Shown: positions 15,285-23,002 of the stretch, piece by piece | Layout: each line of letters starts with the position of its first letter | Position numbering within the stretch: position 1 is the first letter of the stretch | DNA from: Chloroflexota bacterium | GTDB taxonomy: Bacteria > Chloroflexota > Anaerolineae > CG2-30-64-16 | Reading direction: 5' to 3' | DNA: 64,000 bases | NCBI GenBank assembly: GCA_026389845.1 | Contig: JAPLHB010000047.1 | Coordinates: forward strand, 1-64,000 | The notes under the pieces: model-generated | Database searches by the model: none | The model's input: the letters and a program-made list of their open reading frames with translations, nothing else | Told to the model about the DNA's origin: nothing | Translations under genes and position numbers: made by a program

Positions 15285-16188
15285 TCAGCCGATCTTGACG
15301 GCGTGCACCCCGGCCTCACGCGCCGCCTGGGCCAGGCTCTGCAGGCCGGCGGGTGTGGGAGGCTGCAGGTGGCAAGCCCGGTCATCCAGACCCAGGCTGC
15401 GGTACTTGCCCTCCGCCATGCGATGGAAGGGCATCAGCTCGTAATACAGCAGGCGGGGGAAGTCGCGGATGAAGGCGGCTACTGCAGTAATCGCGGCCGG
15501 CGTGTCGTTGACCCCCGGCACGACCGGCGTGCGTACCAACAACGTCACTGGGCTGGCGGCCAGCCGCCGGGCGTTTTCGAGGATCAGCGCGTTGGAGACG
15601 CCGGTGGCGGCGCGATGGCCGGCGTCATCCATCAGCTTGACGTCCAGGATCACCAGGTCAAGCCAGGGCAACAACCCGGCCAGCTCCTCCCATCGGCAGA
15701 AGGCGGCCGTCTCGATGGCGGTGTGCAGGCCCGCCTGACGACACAGCCGCAACACTTCCAGGCTGAAAGGCTGCTGGAACGTCGGCTCGCCGCCGGAGAG
15801 GGTAACGCCGCCCCCCCGAACGCGCGTAGAAGTCACGATCGCGCAGCAGCGTCTCAACCAACTCCTCAGCGCTCCACCAGCGGCCGGCCAACACCAACGC
15901 CTCGGCATAACAGGTTTCCACGCAGCGTCCGCAGGCCCGGCACAGCTCGCGCTGGGTGACGCGGCGTCCGTCCTCCAGGCGCTGCGCGTCTACGGGGCAG
16001 CGTTCCAGGCAGGCGTTACAGCCGATGCAGCGTTCGGGGAAGACCTGGAGCTCGATCCACCCGTGCAGCGCCTCGGGATTGTGGCACCAAAAGCAGTTCA
16101 GCGGGCAGCCTTTGAGAAAAACGGTGGTGCGGATGCCCGGCCCGTCGTGAATGGAGAACCGCTGGACATTGGTGATCAGTCCCTTCAT
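15285..16188 (-). CDS. Glycyl-radical enzyme activating enzyme (radical SAM), frameshifted
   Basis: Two overlapping frames together make one activase of about 300 residues. The first part starts MKGLITNVQRFSIHDGPG at 16188 with AAGGA upstream. It carries the radical-SAM cysteines C28, C32 and C35 (CPLNCFWC) and a two-cluster ferredoxin insert (CIGCNACLERCP, CRACGRCVETCY). The second part begins GVTLSGGEPTFQQ and runs to AGVHAVKIG. The join is a run of seven G on the coding strand (15811-15817 on plus). Six G would restore FYARSGGGVTLSGGEP. This is a real frameshift, slippage-corrected expression, or an assembly homopolymer error. It activates the neighbouring glycyl radical enzyme by abstracting hydrogen from its glycine. 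Confidence 0.88.
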
Positions 16189-16231
16189 GCAATCCTTCGA
16201 CTTCGTTCCTTCGCTCAGGATGCTTGCTCCG

Positions 16232-18433
16232 TTACATCTCGTGCTCGGTGCGCATGATGATCTCTTCCTGCATCTCCGGCGAGAGGCCCACGAAGTAATC
16301 GCTGTAACCGCCGATGCGCACGACCAGGTCGCGGTATAGCTCCGGGTTCTGGCGCGCGGCCAACAGGGTTGCCCGATCAATGACGTTGACCTGCACCTCG
16401 AAGCCGCCGCGTTCCAGGTACGTGCTGACCAAGTCGAGCAGCTTCGGCACGAACGCCTCGTCGCGCGGCCGGGTGAACTTCAGGTTGACCGCGATGCCGC
16501 CCAGGTGGGGCGTGTGATCCCACTTGGTGGCCGAAAGCAGCGCGGCCGTGGGACCGACGCGCTCGCGGCCCTGAGCCGGCCCGGAGCCGTCGCCCAGGGG
16601 GAAACCGGCTCGCCGGCCGTCGGCCGAAGCGCAGGTGGCGCGGCCCAGCTTCTCGTGCATGATCCAGCAGAAGAAACCGGAAACGAAACGGCCGCCCAGG
16701 TAGGTGTTGTAGCGCCGCACCTCGTCGCGGATCCAGCCCGTGACCTCCACAGCCAGGGCATCCACGCTGTCTTCGTCGTTGCCGTACTTCGGCGCCCGGT
16801 GCAACAGCATCAGGCGCAGATCCTCGCGCCCAGCGAAGTCAGTGGCCAAAGCCTCGACCAGCTCACCCAGACCCAGCTTGCGCTCCTCGTAGACGAACTT
16901 GCGAATGGCGGCCAGCGCATCCACCAGGTTCGACAGACCCACGAAGGAAGGCTCGATCCAGTTGTAGCGCGCGCCGCCGTGGTCAATGTCGCGGCCGCGG
17001 GCCAGGCAGTCGTTGACGAAGCAGGAGAGCAGCGGGAAACCGCCGTTGTAGCGCCGCGTGGCCTGGCTGATGTTCTCGTTGACGACGGCCTGGTGGATGG
17101 TTTTAGCCAGGCGGACGCGGTAGTCGGCCAGCAACGCCTCGAAGGTCGCCGGGTAAGAGTCGCCTTTCAAGACGCGCCCATCGCCTAGCGCTTGCCCTGA
17201 GTGTAGCGAAGGGTTGCCGCTGCCGTTCCCCGCGTTCAGCGGCGCCAGGCCCAGTTCGTCGTGCAACAATTGCACCAGGTTGACGTACGGGCTGGCGACG
17301 TAGACGTTCGACGAGCCGATGGGGGTGATCTCGACGCACGTACTGTGCTGATACAGGCAGGCCTCGGCCGGGGGCAGACCGGCCCGCAGCAGCCCCGCGG
17401 TGATCACGTCATCGTTGAACAGCGCCGGGTGCGACAGCCCTGCGGCCAAGAAATGCCCGGCCAGATCCATGATCGCCTGCGGCGTGTCGGGCGTCCAGCA
17501 CAGCCCCACCGCAGGGTAAGACAGTCGCACGTGGCCGATGCTCTCCAGGAATAGCTCCGTCAGCTCGTTGCAGACGTTGCTGCCCGAGGCGTCGCGGCCG
17601 CCGAGCATCCAGCCCACCGCCAGGCTGCGCGGGGTGTACTCGGAGAGCAACACAGCCAGGCAGTCAATCAGCTCCAGCGCCGCCTCGGGCGTGAGGCGAC
17701 CGGCGGTCAGGTCGCGGCGGTAGAACGGCAGCAGGTAGCGGTCGGGCCGGCCGAGCTGGAACAACAACATGCGCTGACCGGCGCACAGGCAGAAATTGAC
17801 GAAGTGGATGGCCTGGATCGCCTCGCGGAAGGTGCGCGGTGGAAACTCGGGGACGCGGCGGCAGACCGCGGCGATCTCAGCCAACTCGCCGCGGCGTCGG
17901 GCATCGGACTCGCCGGCAGCTTGCGCCTCCGCCAGGTCGGCGTAGTGGCGGGCGTAGCCGACCAGGGCGTCCAGGGTCAGCAGACACGCCCGGTAGAAGG
18001 CGTCTTGCTCCAGATCGTCAGGCCGGGCCAGGTCGAGGCGGTCGCGATAGCTCGCGATCTGCTCGCGCAGGCCGGCAACGCCCAGCCGGAGCAGCTTGTC
18101 GAAGTCAATCGCCATGTGGGCGCGTTGGCCCAAGACTGGGGGCATGGCCGGTTGGGCATACTCACGGAAACGCTGCAGTTCGTCCGCCTCCGCGGTCGTG
18201 AGGCCGCGGCGGCAGAACTTGCCGACCAGCAGCTCGTCCGGGTCAATGACTGGTGTCAGGCCACCCAGAATGCCGGCCGTGGCGCGGGCGCGGCGCACCA
18301 CGTTCCACGGCTCGCTCGCGGCCGCCAGCCAGGCGCGGTCGTACAGCAGCTCCGGCTCTTGCGGCAACGGGGCGGCCAACTGCTCCAGGGCATGGGCACG
18401 CAGACGTTCGATGCGTGAGGTGATTTCGCGCAC
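16232..18433 (-). CDS. Glycyl radical enzyme (PFL-like; dehydratase/lyase type)
   Basis: This 733-residue glycyl radical enzyme keeps the glycine loop RIGGYSDYF (radical Gly709) and the thiyl Cys366 with Glu368 in STCVEITPIG. The CxE arrangement is that of eliminases such as glycerol, propanediol or choline lyases, not the CC of pyruvate formate-lyase. The exact substrate is open. The chosen GTG start (18433) follows GAGGAGG. The longest frame to 18577 begins upstream of the promoter at 18564-18593 and cannot be used. Residues about 405-418 (NPSLHSGQALG) are encoded by a fragment of the dispersed repeat inserted in frame. The activase is 43 bp downstream. Confidence 0.9.
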   Translation of the reverse strand: MREITSRIERLRAHALEQLAAPLPQEPELLYDRAWLAAASEPWNVVRRARATAGILGGLTPVIDPDELLVGKFCRRGLTTAEADELQRFREYAQPAMPPVLGQRAHMAIDFDKLLRLGVAGLREQIASYRDRLDLARPDDLEQDAFYRACLLTLDALVGYARHYADLAEAQAAGESDARRRGELAEIAAVCRRVPEFPPRTFREAIQAIHFVNFCLCAGQRMLLFQLGRPDRYLLPFYRRDLTAGRLTPEAALELIDCLAVLLSEYTPRSLAVGWMLGGRDASGSNVCNELTELFLESIGHVRLSYPAVGLCWTPDTPQAIMDLAGHFLAAGLSHPALFNDDVITAGLLRAGLPPAEACLYQHSTCVEITPIGSSNVYVASPYVNLVQLLHDELGLAPLNAGNGSGNPSLHSGQALGDGRVLKGDSYPATFEALLADYRVRLAKTIHQAVVNENISQATRRYNGGFPLLSCFVNDCLARGRDIDHGGARYNWIEPSFVGLSNLVDALAAIRKFVYEERKLGLGELVEALATDFAGREDLRLMLLHRAPKYGNDEDSVDALAVEVTGWIRDEVRRYNTYLGGRFVSGFFCWIMHEKLGRATCASADGRRAGFPLGDGSGPAQGRERVGPTAALLSATKWDHTPHLGGIAVNLKFTRPRDEAFVPKLLDLVSTYLERGGFEVQVNVIDRATLLAARQNPELYRDLVVRIGGYSDYFVGLSPEMQEEIIMRTEHEM
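17190..17218. repeat. Repeat fragment inserted inside the glycyl radical enzyme gene
   Basis: GCTTGCCCTGAGTGTAGCGA within this stretch matches the right-hand block of the dispersed repeat (for example at about 62354-62377 and 4647-4667). It keeps the reading frame and adds about a dozen residues between LAPLNAGNGSG and GDGRVLKGD. Confidence 0.65.
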
Positions 18434-18542
18434 AACTTCCTCCTCGATGCTTCCAGCTCGCTGATGCTGAACACGATACCGGCCCGGATGGTCGAAGGCG
18501 GTTCGGCTCTTGACCCCCGCAGCGAGAGAATGGAACCATATT

Positions 18543-18593
18543 GCTAACGATTGACGGTTAACAAGTATAGCATCCAAAGGACAAGTCTGTCAA
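18543..18593 (-). promoter_or_regulatory. Promoter and operator of the glycyl radical enzyme operon
   Basis: On the minus strand TTGACA (18588-18593), an 18-bp spacer and TATACT (18564-18569) precede GTTAACCGTCAATCGTTAGC (18543-18562). The operator matches the one at 8836-8855 base for base. The -35 lies five bases from the -35 of the divergent FadR-type gene. Confidence 0.85.
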
Positions 18594-18598
18594 CAGGC

Positions 18599-18659
18599 TT
18601 GACAGCCGTTTCCACCCGTGCTACAATTGGTCTGACGTCCGGTATAGGACGTCAGACCA
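18599..18659 (+). promoter_or_regulatory. Promoter and perfect palindromic operator of the FadR-type regulator
   Basis: TTGACA (18599-18604), a 17-bp spacer and TACAAT (18622-18627) are followed at once by 13-base arms TGGTCTGACGTCC (18628-18640) and GGACGTCAGACCA (18647-18659). TGGTCTGAC/GTCAGACCA resembles known FadR-subfamily sites. Autorepression is likely. Confidence 0.85.
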
Positions 18660-18706
18660 GTTCTCAGGCCGTGACACTTCATTCTGACAGGTACCTACGA
18701 AACGCC

Positions 18707-19411
18707 ATGAGCGACCCCAACACCATGCAGCCGATTGTCCGCCAGTCCGTTACCTCCGAGATTCGTATCCGCGTCATTAAGCTGATTCGCTCGGGCATGA
18801 AGCCCGGAGATAAGCTCCCCAGCGAGCGCGAGATCATGTCCCAACTGGGCGTGGGGCGATCGTCTGTGCGCGAAGCCGTGCGCGGGCTGATCGAAGCGGG
18901 CATCCTTGAGGTGCGGCCTGGCTCTGGGATGCATCTAGCCAACACCTCCAACGTGAGTGTGGTGAGCGCCTTGGCCTTGGAGATCAGCCTGCCGGAGGAT
19001 CCCTTCGCCCAACTCCTGGAGGCCCGCCAGGTGCTCGAGGTGGCCTGTGCCGGGCTGGCCGCCAAACGGGTCACCGTGGAGGACGTCGCCTCCATCGAGG
19101 CGGAGTTGGACCGTTTCGAAGTGGCCTGTGCACAGAACGACCTTGACGCGATGGTAGCTGCCGATCTGGCCTTCCATCGGTTGATGATTGAAGCCACCCG
19201 GAATGCGGTCTTCCCGCGCATGATCCTACCCATCAACGAACTACTGCAAGCGGCGCGCCGGGAGTCCCTGGCCGATCCGATTGCGCGGGCTTCGGTTGTC
19301 GAGAAACACCGGGCCATCTGTGAGGCGATCAAGAACCACAATCCTACGGCAGCGCGCGCCGCGATGCGAGCGCACCTGTTGGTCTTTTCGGGAACACATC
19401 TCGATGAATAG
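18707..19411 (+). CDS. GntR-family (FadR subfamily) transcriptional regulator
   Basis: This 234-residue regulator has a winged-helix domain (PSEREIMSQLGVGRSSVREAV, about residues 40-60) and a C-terminal FCD effector domain (HRLMIEATRN, EKHRAICEAI). It sits behind a strong promoter with a 26-base palindrome and heads an operon with FAH-family, UroD-family and D-2-hydroxyacid dehydrogenase genes. The start at 18707 is chosen by domain length; its ribosome site is poor, and 18725 is an alternative. It is the best candidate for binding the TTGTCnGACAA-like operators found before several transporters here, which is inference. Confidence 0.87.
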   Translation: MSDPNTMQPIVRQSVTSEIRIRVIKLIRSGMKPGDKLPSEREIMSQLGVGRSSVREAVRGLIEAGILEVRPGSGMHLANTSNVSVVSALALEISLPEDPFAQLLEARQVLEVACAGLAAKRVTVEDVASIEAELDRFEVACAQNDLDAMVAADLAFHRLMIEATRNAVFPRMILPINELLQAARRESLADPIARASVVEKHRAICEAIKNHNPTAARAAMRAHLLVFSGTHLDE

Positions 19412-19423
19412 CAAGGAGGAGTT

Positions 19424-20290
19424 ATGGCACAGATCATGGAATTGGGCCGGTTCTATGACCCACAGTGGAACGTGACACGGGAGGGCCTGGTTGATCGGCG
19501 AGAGGGCCTCCTGCATTTGGCGGAGGAGAGCATCCTTGCCGCGGACCCCAGGATCGGCAGCCGGACCTGTGAATTGGCCGGTCTGGTCCCCTTGCCATGC
19601 GTCCAGGCCTCCCTCATGGTCGGCGCGGCGCTGAACTACGTGGATCACGCCGCCGAAGCCAACCTCAAGCCGCCCGTTGCCCCGCTCTTGTTCGGGATCG
19701 CCCCGGAAGCGCTCTTGGGCGATGGGGGTGAGTTACCCTTCCCGACAGCAGCCGATCTCGCATTCGGCCTGGCGGAGCCGTATGTGGATCCCGAGGCGGA
19801 GCTGGTGGCCGTGATCGGCACCGAAGGTCAGATCGTAGGCTATGCCGCCGGCAATGACGTCAGCGAGCGCACCTGGCAAAGCGCCGTCGGCACCCGTGGG
19901 CTGCCGTGGCTGTTCCCGGATAGCGTCGGCGGACAGTACGAGTGTGCGTGGTTCAAGAGTCTGCGCGGGTTCAAGCCTCTGGGATCGCTGTACCGCGGCG
20001 ACATTGACCCCAAGAACATCCGCGTGCAGATGCTGGTCAACGGTCAGGTCGTGCAGGACGGCAACACACGCGACATGATCTTCAGTGTCGAACAGCTCGC
20101 CGCTGAGACGGCTCGCCTGCTGCACTTGGAGCGTCTGCCCGCAGGCACTTGTATATACACCGGAACGCCACCGGGCATCGGCTACCAGCCCTATCATCCC
20201 GAACGGGGCCGCCCTTCGCTGAAACCGGGTGACGTCATGACGGTGCAGCTCTCTTTCGGGGCAGTGACTACGCATATCGTGGCCAGGTGA
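19424..20290 (+). CDS. Fumarylacetoacetate hydrolase (FAH) family protein
   Basis: This 288-residue protein has the FAH catalytic fold. Metal-binding acidic positions lie in VDPEAELVAVIG and GNDVSERTWQ, and the conserved end is YTGTPPGIG. Relatives hydrolyse or decarboxylate 2-oxo acids (acylpyruvases, oxaloacetate decarboxylases, 2-keto-3-deoxy sugar acid dehydratases, ureidoglycolate lyase). The N-terminal 70 residues are less conserved. It starts 12 bp after the regulator with AAGGAGG upstream. With a hydroxyacid dehydrogenase downstream, a 2-oxoacid intermediate is likely. Confidence 0.85.
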   Translation: MAQIMELGRFYDPQWNVTREGLVDRREGLLHLAEESILAADPRIGSRTCELAGLVPLPCVQASLMVGAALNYVDHAAEANLKPPVAPLLFGIAPEALLGDGGELPFPTAADLAFGLAEPYVDPEAELVAVIGTEGQIVGYAAGNDVSERTWQSAVGTRGLPWLFPDSVGGQYECAWFKSLRGFKPLGSLYRGDIDPKNIRVQMLVNGQVVQDGNTRDMIFSVEQLAAETARLLHLERLPAGTCIYTGTPPGIGYQPYHPERGRPSLKPGDVMTVQLSFGAVTTHIVAR

Positions 20291-20337
20291 GTGCACCTGA
20301 CGACGCACGATTCTGACAGCGGGATTGGAGACCGTCC

Positions 20338-21537
20338 ATGAGCCAGCGCAGTGATGCTCTGAAGGCCTTGCGTGGTGACACGCCGTGTAAAGTGCCCTTT
20401 ATTGGCCGGATGGACCTGTGGTACGACTACCACCGGGCCTGCGGCACGTTGCCGGCCCCCTATGAAAACGCCTCGCTGTGGGACATCCAGCGCGATCTGG
20501 GAATCGGCATCCTGGGTTTCGGCCGATTTGCCCCTGGCTTCTACCGCTCAGAGTACATCGGGGGTGTTGAGGCGCGCTCGTGGTGGCAAGGCAATGAACG
20601 CGTCGAGCAGTTCGAGACCCCTTATGGCCGGCTCGAGCAGCGCTTCATCCTGGCGAGCGAATTCCATGGCGCAGACGTCACACCGGCCTGCACCGAATAC
20701 CCCTTCAAGAGTCCCGATGACTATGATGCCCTGCAATACTTGTTCGAACACACGCGCGTCGTAGAAAACCATGCCGAGTACGGCGCCTATCTCGAGCGCA
20801 TCGGTGAAGATGGCCTGGGCCTGCCCTTTGCCGGGACGGTGCCGATGCATTCGCTGATGAAAGAATACATCGGGTACAACCTCTTCTATTTTGAGCTTTA
20901 CGATCATCTGCCGCGGCTGGAACAGTTGGCGGCCGCGGTCAGCGCCCTGCACCTGGAGATCATCAAGATCGCTGCCGAGTCGCCAGCCAACGTTATTGAG
21001 CTGGGTGGAAACTACGACCAGGTCATGACGCCACCCCCGGTCTTCCGCAAGTACTTCCTACCGTTTTATCAACAAGCGGTACCGGTTCTGCACGCGGCCG
21101 GCAAGCTCGTGGCTCTGCACGGCGACGGCGACATGGGAACGCAGTTGCTTGCGCTGATGCGCGAGACTGGCGTTGATGCGGTGGAGGCGTTGACACCCCG
21201 ACCGATGACCTCGATTGACGTCCGGCAGGCCAGGGAGCTGTGGGGTGACAAGGTAACCCTGTGGGGCGGCATCCCCGCCGTCCTGCTAACCCCCACTTTT
21301 GACGACGAAGATATGGAGGCCTGCCTGGATGGCCTCTTTGATGCGGTGGCGCCTGGCAACCGTTTCATCCTGGGCTTTGGTGATAACGTTCCCACCGATG
21401 GACTGTTCAGCCGCATCCTTCAGGTGGTGGGTGCGTACCGACGGCACTCGGCGCCTCCTATCTCTACCCCCGCCAGCCATAACAGACAGGACTTGCGCAG
21501 TATGACACGGAGCACCCTGAGCGGAGCCTCGCTGTAG
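20338..21537 (+). CDS. UroD/MtaA-superfamily protein, HxDG type, with repeat-encoded C-terminus
   Basis: This 399-residue UroD-superfamily protein begins MSQRSDALKALRGDTPCKVP. Where MtaA has HxCG it has HGDG (H261, D263), so the thiolate zinc site is missing. The rest of the barrel is intact (WGGIPAVLLTPTFDDEDME, FILGFGDNVPTDG). The last 30 or so residues (from about SAPPIST) look unrelated to the family, and the stop lies inside the hairpin repeat at 21512-21563. The natural end was probably near GAYRRH. It lies between FAH-family and D-2-hydroxyacid dehydrogenase genes. A methyltransferase role is uncertain. Confidence 0.8.
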   Translation: MSQRSDALKALRGDTPCKVPFIGRMDLWYDYHRACGTLPAPYENASLWDIQRDLGIGILGFGRFAPGFYRSEYIGGVEARSWWQGNERVEQFETPYGRLEQRFILASEFHGADVTPACTEYPFKSPDDYDALQYLFEHTRVVENHAEYGAYLERIGEDGLGLPFAGTVPMHSLMKEYIGYNLFYFELYDHLPRLEQLAAAVSALHLEIIKIAAESPANVIELGGNYDQVMTPPPVFRKYFLPFYQQAVPVLHAAGKLVALHGDGDMGTQLLALMRETGVDAVEALTPRPMTSIDVRQARELWGDKVTLWGGIPAVLLTPTFDDEDMEACLDGLFDAVAPGNRFILGFGDNVPTDGLFSRILQVVGAYRRHSAPPISTPASHNRQDLRSMTRSTLSGASL

Positions 21538-21563
21538 TTTAGCGAGGCGTAGTCGAAGGGTGC
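21512..21563. repeat. Hairpin repeat supplying the stop codon of the UroD-family gene
   Basis: Outer arms GCACCCT/AGGGTGC and inner arms GCCTCGCT/AGCGAGGC form a long stem. A related element lies at 29924-29971. The bases up to 21660 (GTGCTTCGACTACGGCCAGC and following) look like further repeat sequence. Confidence 0.65.
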
Positions 21564-21702
21564 GGCGCTGGTGAAAGGCGCTCCGGCGTGCTTCGACTAC
21601 GGCCAGCAAACGACGCTGGCCTCCGCTCAGCATGCCTTCGCTTGGATAATTGAGATTGGTTGTGGACAACGTAGCCTTCACGGCACAGGAGAATGCATAG
21701 CC

Positions 21703-22707
21703 ATGGGACTTTACAAGGTGGTCATCACCGACTTTGCGGATGCGGACAACGATCTAGAGGCGGCGGAGTTGCAGGCATCCGGCTTGGACATTGAGCTCTG
21801 CCGCCTGAACATCACCGATTCTGAAGCAGTCATCCCCCACGTACGCGATGCCGACGCCCTCATCATCCTCTGGTGCCAGATCAACCGGCGAGTGATCGAA
21901 TCGCTCGAACGCTGCAAGGTCATTTCCCGATATGGTGTGGGTGTGGACATGATTGATCTGGCTGCCGCCGCAGAACATGGCATCCCGGTGGCTAACACGC
22001 CCGATTTCTGTATCGAGGAAGTCAGTACCCACACCTTGGGCTTCATCCTGGACCTGAACCGGCATATCTGGCTCCACCATCGGCACGTGAGCTCCGGCCA
22101 CTGGGGCAATCCGCCGGGAGGTCCGCCGGCCAGGCTCCTGGGGCAGACTTTGGGCATCGTGGGATTGGGAAACATCGGCAGCGCCGTAGCGCGTAAGGCT
22201 AACTGCCTGGGTTTGCAGGTGCTGGGCTTTGATCCCTACCTGTCACCAGATCGCCTGGCCGCTCTAGGCGTTACGCCCGTGGAGTTGCCGGAGTTGCTGG
22301 GTCGCTCCGACTACGTGAGTTTGCACTGCCCGCTCACAGCCGAAACACGCCACCTGATCGGTGCGCCTCAGCTGGCGATGATGAAACCGACGGCCTACCT
22401 GATCAACATGGCGCGCGGCGCTGTGGTAGACCAGCCAGCCCTCTGCCACGCTCTGGAGCTCCATGCGATAGCCGGCGCTGCCCTGGATGTACTGGAACAA
22501 GAACCGCCTGCTCCGGATGATCCGTTGCTCCGGCAAGACAATGTGATTATCACACCCCATGCCGCCAGTTGGTCTTCTGATTCGCGCATCCAACTGCGGC
22601 GCGACGCAGCACGCAACGTGGTCGCCGTGCTGCGGGGCGGGCTGCCGCGTTCTATCGTGAATCGCGCCCAGCTCGCATTGTTGCAGGGAATCCAAATCCC
22701 CTCTTGA
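21703..22707 (+). CDS. D-2-hydroxyacid dehydrogenase (phosphoglycerate dehydrogenase-like)
   Basis: This 334-residue protein is an NAD-dependent D-isomer 2-hydroxyacid dehydrogenase. It has the nucleotide-binding GLGNIGSAVARK, the catalytic Arg in NMARGAVVD, Glu in LEQEPPAP and His in TPHAASWSS. It lacks a C-terminal ACT domain, so serine biosynthesis is not the likely job. It would interconvert a 2-oxoacid and a D-hydroxyacid, fitting the FAH-family gene in the same operon. The start at 21703 has AGGAG about 11 bases upstream; the longer frame runs through repeat sequence. Confidence 0.88.
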   Translation: MGLYKVVITDFADADNDLEAAELQASGLDIELCRLNITDSEAVIPHVRDADALIILWCQINRRVIESLERCKVISRYGVGVDMIDLAAAAEHGIPVANTPDFCIEEVSTHTLGFILDLNRHIWLHHRHVSSGHWGNPPGGPPARLLGQTLGIVGLGNIGSAVARKANCLGLQVLGFDPYLSPDRLAALGVTPVELPELLGRSDYVSLHCPLTAETRHLIGAPQLAMMKPTAYLINMARGAVVDQPALCHALELHAIAGAALDVLEQEPPAPDDPLLRQDNVIITPHAASWSSDSRIQLRRDAARNVVAVLRGGLPRSIVNRAQLALLQGIQIPS

Positions 22708-22708
22708 T

Positions 22709-22760
22709 TTGACAAGCGGCCAACTCGTATGATAGACTGCTAATCAGCTTGTAGGACAAG
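22709..22760 (+). promoter_or_regulatory. Promoter and palindromic operator of the Opp/Dpp transporter
   Basis: TTGACA (22709-22714) and TAGACT (22733-22738) are 18 bp apart. The palindrome CTTGTAGGACAAG lies at 22748-22760 and recurs exactly at 47360-47372 before transporter 4. The leader to the gene is about 240 bases and contains a small stem GTGCAGC/GCTGCAC. Confidence 0.78.
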
Positions 22761-22785
22761 TCCCCAACAGGCACGGCGGAGTCGG

Positions 22786-22809
22786 GTGGGAAGCTAACAA
22801 CCGGCGAGA
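22786..22809. repeat. 24-bp copy of the end of the KARI-like gene
   Basis: The bases GGTGGGAAGCTAACAACCGG and the next four are identical to 31020-31043, which holds the stop of the KARI-like gene and the leader of the next gene. The preceding dozen bases are also similar. It looks like a relic of duplication or rearrangement. Confidence 0.5.
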
Positions 22810-23002
22810 GTGCCATTCCCCTTCCAATAGTGCAGCGCGTGGGCTGCACCGCAGCAAGTGATCCGTTACGTGAGAGGGAGGTGTGCTGCTGCAAATTCAC
22901 GACCATGGGAGCGCCGACTTGAACCCGGCAAGTTCGCCGCCATGAGCGGTCGCGCCTCTTTTCCGTTGGCCAGCCAAGAGATCCAAAGAAGGAGAACCCC
23001 CC

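Noticed and set aside
18434..18577. N-terminal extension of the glycyl radical enzyme
   Set aside because: It would start upstream of the -10 and overlap the operator; the GTG at 18433 has GAGGAGG.
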